Notes under the pieces: model-generated
Told to the model about the DNA's origin: nothing
The model's input: only the letters and a program-made list of their open reading frames with translations
The model's database searches: none
Translations under genes and position numbers: made by a program
Assembly: GCA_050251195.1 (NCBI GenBank)
Contig: JBFWNG010000021.1
Coordinates: 1-55,130 of the forward strand
DNA: 55,130 nt
Direction of reading: 5' to 3'
From: JBFWNG01 sp050251195
GTDB lineage: Bacteria > Bdellovibrionota_B > Oligoflexia > Oligoflexales > Oligoflexaceae
Shown here: positions 51,634 through 55,130 of the stretch, piece by piece
Layout: the number at the start of each line of letters is the position of its first letter
Position numbering within the stretch: position 1 is the stretch's first letter

Positions 51634-53157
51634 TTAGATATAAAATTTGAATGGTAACGGTGCTTTGTCTGTTAATGGGGCTGAGGTGAGGATTTCTCCA
51701 ACCCGATCAGCGAATCTGAGTGTGACAGGCATACCATCTCCATAAAGGCATGCATTGAAGTTCACCTTTGTCAAAGCCATAACATCTTCCATTACTTGCT
51801 GGAGGTCTCCATTTCCTTTGTCAATTTCGACTAAGATAGGGTTAGGTACATCGGCCCCATAATACGTATCTAATCTTGCCACAAAGCCTCTAGTCCAAAG
51901 ATAGCCAAGCTTATCGCTCAAATATAGAGCAGATCCCCGAATAACGGGCCAATCTCCCTCCCTAAATAACTTGATATCCTTGCTGTCCTGAATACGGACA
52001 CCAACCAACTTGGTTTCTGGGGAGACTGCTGCCTGAAAACCTTGCCACTCATCATCCGAGAAATGACCTTTAGAATGGATGAAGAGTTCCTTGGGATACT
52101 CATCTGCTTCATTACGATAGGCTTCGACCGCACGGCGAATTAATTCTTCCGCCGCTTCACGGTCTAGGTGATATTCCTTTGTTTCCCGTGAATACCAAGG
52201 GCCGTCAGCACCTCGGAATACAAGCCCATCTCCTGAGTCGAGAAACATCTGGGCTGCACAACAAGCATTACCTTTCTCTTTCGCTCGTTGTCTTTTAAAA
52301 ACAAGTCCGATATAGCAGACGCCCGGACGGATATCGGCTAGTTTCCAGGGCTTTCCTCCAGACTTGAAGTAAGCTGTCGTGCAGAGATTCCAAGCAATCG
52401 TTGCTGCATCCTGTACGGTTCTGATCAGATAGCCGTTTGCCTTGGTAAACTCGGTCGGAGCTAGTGTCGTTTCACGAATGATCTGGGTAACGATCTGCTT
52501 TCCCAAGAGGCGGGCTTTTAACTGATTGCGAAAATTTACTTCATATTGGGTTAGCTTCTCGGCTTCCTCTTGCCCTTCAAAACTGAGGAGTTGCTGTCCG
52601 CTAGCCGCCTTGCTTTTAATTTGGCGGGGGGAGAGATAATAATTAGAAGTTACTTGTTCACCTTTAGCTGCGTTGCTTTCGGGACGGCCATGCGTGAAGA
52701 CATACTCCGGGATAATAACGAACCAAACTTTTGGCGTTTGTTCAGATTTTCGATGGTAGTTCAAAAGCTGATCGGCATACAAGGTGGCCATTTTACCAAC
52801 CCTCTCATAAGGATCAGTAATCCGACTATACTGGCGTAGAGTCTCTTCTGAAATTTCAATACTAGCTCCTTTTTGGTAGAACCAGTCTGCCTTAAACGCT
52901 GCTTTGAAGCCAGGAAACAAGCTGTATTGAGGCTTATCACTATCCGGCATGATAGGCCCTTTAATTTTTTCTCCCCAAGCTTTGAAAATCTTAATGCCGG
53001 AAGCAGTGCCAATTACACCGACATGAACCGAGTCGGGGTTATCTGGATGTTCTGGAGGGCCAAAGGAATATAAACCATCCTTAGGATGTTCCATTGTTTG
53101 TCCATAGCGAAAGGCAAGCAATGGCTCTTCAATGAACTCCAACGAGAGTGTGGTCAT
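51634..53157 (-). CDS. Short prokaryotic Argonaute (SPARTA MID-PIWI subunit)
   Basis: 507 residues, the typical length of SPARTA Argonautes. There is no PAZ domain. MID-PIWI features are VWFVIIPEYVFTHGRPE, RPGVCYIGLVFKRQR where a catalytic Asp is absent (strand present, no DEDX tetrad), PKELFIHSKGHFSDDEWQGF, and a hydrophobic C-terminus KFYI. It is therefore a guide-directed binding, not cutting, protein. It forms a complex with the TIR-APAZ partner whose gene overlaps by 4 bp (ATGA). In studied systems RNA-guided recognition of invading plasmid or phage DNA activates the TIR NADase. A T7-like element is an uncommon carrier. Confidence 0.88.
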   Translation of the reverse strand: MTTLSLEFIEEPLLAFRYGQTMEHPKDGLYSFGPPEHPDNPDSVHVGVIGTASGIKIFKAWGEKIKGPIMPDSDKPQYSLFPGFKAAFKADWFYQKGASIEISEETLRQYSRITDPYERVGKMATLYADQLLNYHRKSEQTPKVWFVIIPEYVFTHGRPESNAAKGEQVTSNYYLSPRQIKSKAASGQQLLSFEGQEEAEKLTQYEVNFRNQLKARLLGKQIVTQIIRETTLAPTEFTKANGYLIRTVQDAATIAWNLCTTAYFKSGGKPWKLADIRPGVCYIGLVFKRQRAKEKGNACCAAQMFLDSGDGLVFRGADGPWYSRETKEYHLDREAAEELIRRAVEAYRNEADEYPKELFIHSKGHFSDDEWQGFQAAVSPETKLVGVRIQDSKDIKLFREGDWPVIRGSALYLSDKLGYLWTRGFVARLDTYYGADVPNPILVEIDKGNGDLQQVMEDVMALTKVNFNACLYGDGMPVTLRFADRVGEILTSAPLTDKAPLPFKFYI

Positions 53158-54575
53158 GCGGATGCCTCTGTAATAATGCTTTGTCCTGGGATCTGCTCAA
53201 TCAAATCTCGGTCGTCCATAATCGGCTCATTCTTTGGCGGCAAAACAGACTTATTAATACTCATACGAATAGGGTCTGCTGAAACGATCATTCTGGCTTC
53301 CGGCCCTAAAGGAATGCTGATTTGTTGCTGACCGTCTGAGAGCCAATACAGAAAGCTCAGAAGCAGTTCTCGCCATTTGTCGTTTCGCCAATCGCTGCAA
53401 AAACTCCGCCGCTTTGAATGCATGGCATCTGCGGAAATGGTTCTATCTTTCCCATCTTCGGTGATGATTACGTGATGGCGCATAGTAGAATGAGGAACAG
53501 CATCCAACGAGATGGCAACACTAACCCCATAATGCCAATAATGCACTTTGACTGCTCGTTTGGAACGAGCACCAATCATTCCAATTAATTTTCTGCCACT
53601 TCGTTTTGACGGAGCATTCCGAAAAGACAGCTTTTTATCTGGAACTAGCCCCACCGGAATCCACCAGGCGGTGTTTCTTGTCCTGCTGGATAAGGAGTAC
53701 GCTTTTAGCCCTTTGGATTGTAGAAAGTTATCCCATCCTTTCTTTAACAGACCAGTGATCTTGTTTCTGGCATCTTTGGGTTGTAGTTGGATCTCTTCAG
53801 GCCCTTCGCCTTGAAGGAAATTCTGCAAAGAGATTTGGAAAGCCGGTTCCAGCTTGAGATGATGAAATCCAGGTGCCAGAGAGTCCATATCGGCAAAACT
53901 GGCAATATATCCACGCAACTCAAAGCAAGGCCAGGAAGCTTCGCTTGCAATCTTAACCAGTTGATTTATATCCAGTCCACTACCTTGAACCTTGTAGAAA
54001 TTGAGATGACGAGGAAGCTCCTTAAGGGAAAGCCAGTTGGAATCAAGGTTCTCCGCATCTTCCGATAGGGTTCTCGCTTTCCGAGTGAGAACGTGATGCC
54101 AGAACCCAGTAGTTTCTATAGAATCGGTTTCTTTTTTAGGGATGTTGTCTCTCTCCAAAACTTTCAGTATGTCTTCCAGGCCATCTTGCCAGCGATTGTA
54201 GCAATCCGCAGCGTTCTGGGCTTTGAGAACCTTAGGCAACGCATCAAAGGGAAGATTGTCGATCATGAGTGGATAGAGGAATCTGGGGTTTTGGATTTCA
54301 TCCCTGACTTCCTTGGCAATCTGGATTTCCTTTTGTACGCCTCTTTTCGTCATGGAAACCTTCGAGCAGATGAAAAGGGCTTTAGCGGTTTGGTGCCGTA
54401 GCACATGCTCGATCTCATCCCAAAAGGGTTCGCTTCCAAGCAACTGCTCCTTATCTAACCAGACCTTATAGCCAGCATTGGTCAGTTGGATTGCAAGCCA
54501 AATGGCGAAGTGGTTGTCTTCAGGAGTGGCGTGGCTGATAAAAACTATTTCTCGCTGAGGCAGTATACCCGTCAT
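53154..54575 (-). CDS. TIR-APAZ protein (SPARTA NADase effector)
   Basis: 473 residues. N-terminal TIR domain (about 8-140): IVFISHATPEDNHFAIWLA, then VWLDKEQLLGSEPFWDEIEH with a Glu in the LLGxE motif (Glu49) that I take as the NADase catalytic residue. The C-terminal ~300 residues match an APAZ domain by context and size. On target recognition, SPARTA TIR domains oligomerise and deplete NAD+, killing the infected cell. The start has GGGAGAGAG upstream. A terminator (54742-54782) separates the operon from the tRNA; an AT-rich stretch at 54640-54670 probably holds its promoter. Confidence 0.88.
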   Translation of the reverse strand: MTGILPQREIVFISHATPEDNHFAIWLAIQLTNAGYKVWLDKEQLLGSEPFWDEIEHVLRHQTAKALFICSKVSMTKRGVQKEIQIAKEVRDEIQNPRFLYPLMIDNLPFDALPKVLKAQNAADCYNRWQDGLEDILKVLERDNIPKKETDSIETTGFWHHVLTRKARTLSEDAENLDSNWLSLKELPRHLNFYKVQGSGLDINQLVKIASEASWPCFELRGYIASFADMDSLAPGFHHLKLEPAFQISLQNFLQGEGPEEIQLQPKDARNKITGLLKKGWDNFLQSKGLKAYSLSSRTRNTAWWIPVGLVPDKKLSFRNAPSKRSGRKLIGMIGARSKRAVKVHYWHYGVSVAISLDAVPHSTMRHHVIITEDGKDRTISADAMHSKRRSFCSDWRNDKWRELLLSFLYWLSDGQQQISIPLGPEARMIVSADPIRMSINKSVLPPKNEPIMDDRDLIEQIPGQSIITEASA

Positions 54576-54741
54576 TACGACTAAACTCTCTCCCTTTGTA
54601 CTCGTACACTTACAAATACGAGATTTTGCCCATGCTACTACGCCTGAGTATATATTTATAGGTGCTTAAGATTTTATTAATGATCGAACAGACGTTGCCG
54701 GGGATATTCGGATTTAGGCTGTTTCTTCCTTTCAGACTTAA

Positions 54742-54782
54742 AAAACCTAAAAGCCCCTCTGTGAGGAGCTTTTAGAGGTTTT
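54742..54782 (-). terminator. Terminator between tRNA-Ile and SPARTA
   Basis: AAAACCTAAAAGCCCCTC (54742-54759) pairs with GAGGAGCTTTTAGAGGTTTT (54763-54782) over ~18 bp with a 3-base loop. It is flanked by A and T runs on both sides, so it may work in both directions. It lies 84 bases beyond the tRNA 3' end. Confidence 0.85.
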
Positions 54783-54784
54783 AG

Positions 54785-54806
54785 AAACTGAGTACCAACT
54801 GAGTAG
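54785..54806 (+). repeat. Tandem 11-bp repeat pair, candidate arm site (right, outer)
   Basis: AAACTGAGTAC (54785-54795) and CAACTGAGTAG (54796-54806), followed by TTGG. Same 11-bp phase as at 54980-55001, 146-167 and 27579-27600. Confidence 0.5.
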
Positions 54807-54865
54807 TTGGTGATTTTTTCGGTGATTCTCCTGGCTATACTTTTTGAAGAATCGTTGTGGGAGAA

Positions 54866-54942
54866 TGGTGGGCCATCGGTGACTTGAACACCGGACCTCA
54901 CCCTTATCAGGGGTGCGCTCTAGCCAACTGAGCTAATGGCCC
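54866..54942 (-). tRNA. tRNA-Ile (anticodon GAU), intact with encoded CCA
   Basis: 77 nt. Acceptor stem GGGCCAT/ATGGCCC, D-arm GCTC/GAGC, anticodon stem CACCC/GGGTG with loop CTGATAA (anticodon GAT), T-stem CGGTG/CACCG with loop TTCAAGT, discriminator A, then CCA. All stems are intact. The loop plus its preceding C, CCTGATAA, is the exact complement of the 8-base end repeat. It may be an element-borne copy that replaces a host tRNA interrupted by integration, or a phage tRNA helping expression. Confidence 0.97.
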
Positions 54943-54970
54943 ATAAATCCTTGTGTAGTGCTGGTTTTGG

Positions 54971-55120
54971 CTATTTGATAAACTGCGTAGAAACTGAGTA
55001 GTTGCCTCTTTTAATTTTATCAAAGACCTGTATAATAGTCATGGCCTTTGTGGCTGGAAACTCAATTCTCTTGCGCTTTTTGGGTTCCTTTCCTTTTTCC
55101 GTCTTGGTTTTTGCCAACAT
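54971..55120 (-). CDS. Small basic ORF touching the right att arm (uncertain)
   Basis: 49 codons from ATG at 55120: a Lys/Arg-rich N-terminus (TKTEKGKEPKKRKR), then a short helical tail. No ribosome site is visible, and the frame is open upstream into the flank, so it could be part of a longer host-side frame. If real, its size and charge would fit a recombination directionality factor. Confidence 0.3.
   Translation of the reverse strand: MLAKTKTEKGKEPKKRKRIEFPATKAMTIIQVFDKIKRGNYSVSTQFIK
54980..55001 (+). repeat. Tandem 11-bp repeat pair, candidate arm site (right, inner)
   Basis: AAACTGCGTAG (54980-54990) and AAACTGAGTAG (54991-55001), followed by TTGC. It is ~110 bases inside the right core. 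Confidence 0.5.
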
Positions 55121-55130
55121 ATTTATCAGG
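55112..55130. other. Right attachment site (attR core plus arm)
   Basis: TGCCAACATA (55112-55121) is the inverted arm, followed by the core TTATCAGG (55123-55130), identical to 1-8. The sequence ends exactly with the core. Confidence 0.7.

Noticed and set aside
54677..54901. 74-codon ORF across tRNA-Ile and the terminator
   Set aside because: It overlaps a well-formed tRNA and hairpin and resembles no protein.
1..55130. Circular contig explanation for the 8-bp end repeat
   Set aside because: An assembly overlap would normally be longer, and inverted arms plus the tRNA-loop match are better explained by att sites. Not fully excluded without flanks.
1..55130. CRISPR array or transposase/insertion sequence
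   Set aside because: No regularly spaced repeat-spacer series and no transposase-like ORF seen.

Overview
The window looks like one complete integrated mobile element: a temperate T7-like podophage (Autographiviridae-type gene set) loaded with cargo. The same 8-base word, TTATCAGG, begins and ends it (1-8 and 55123-55130). Just inside are inverted arms TATGTTGGCA (9-18) and TGCCAACATA (55112-55121), the layout expected of a tyrosine-recombinase att core. The core matches the anticodon loop of tRNA-Ile(GAU), and an intact tRNA-Ile(GAU) gene lies 190 bases inside the right end. Two tail-to-tail tyrosine recombinases sit at the left end. The host is bacterial; the tRNA with encoded CCA and its 5' sequence (GGGCCATTAGCTC) recall cyanobacterial/Melainabacterial tRNA-Ile, but this is weak evidence and I do not assign a taxon.

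Layout. 0.1-2.1 kb: two recombinases. 2.2-9.6 kb (minus): a tight type I restriction operon (regulator, hsdR, hsdS, a PrrC-like anticodon nuclease, hsdM). 9.6-12.0 kb (minus): phage replication genes (family A DNA polymerase, HNH nuclease, dATP/dGTP diphosphohydrolase-like protein). 12.0-18.0 kb: mainly plus-strand arsenic cargo (YnfA-like, ArsR, ArsC, ArsI-like, CDF, ACR3, then PadR, hemerythrin, DoxX, TSUP). 18.1-23.2 kb (minus): early phage block led by a single-subunit RNA polymerase, then SSB, endonuclease I, amidase/lysozyme and a hydrolase. 23.4-27.0 kb (minus): two MarR-like paralogs, a DUF6876-like protein, a beta sliding clamp and an ArdC-like protein, several separated by conserved RNA hairpins. 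27.0-28.0 kb: non-coding control region ending in a 54-bp palindrome. 28.0-31.0 kb: AbiE toxin-antitoxin and an AAA/DUF4143 ATPase. 31.3-51.6 kb (plus): the complete T7-type late operon from portal to large terminase, interrupted between scaffold and capsid by a minus-strand HEPN-protein moron. 51.6-54.6 kb (minus): a SPARTA system (short Argonaute plus TIR-APAZ). 54.7-55.1 kb: terminator, tRNA-Ile, right att.

How it fits together. Morphogenesis, packaging and lysis genes look complete and the phage RNA polymerase keeps its catalytic residues. No T7 gp4-like helicase-primase or gp6-like exonuclease is present. The arsenic island occupies the place of gene 4 and the restriction operon lies beyond gene 5, so replication probably relies on the host or a helper; an element-borne sliding clamp is present. 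A ~20-bp motif (consensus AATAGGTGCCCCTGTAGGA) precedes the RNA polymerase gene, the SSB block, the ATPase gene and the late operon, and is my best candidate for the phage promoter. At least five immunity or conflict systems (type I RM, anticodon nuclease, AbiE, HEPN moron, SPARTA) and an antirestriction-type ArdC protein share the element with metal resistance, so it looks like a host-beneficial defence-and-arsenic island in a T7-like chassis. The SPARTA genes beside the terminase gene, the tRNA-borne att design and the repeated RNA hairpins are the most interesting parts.
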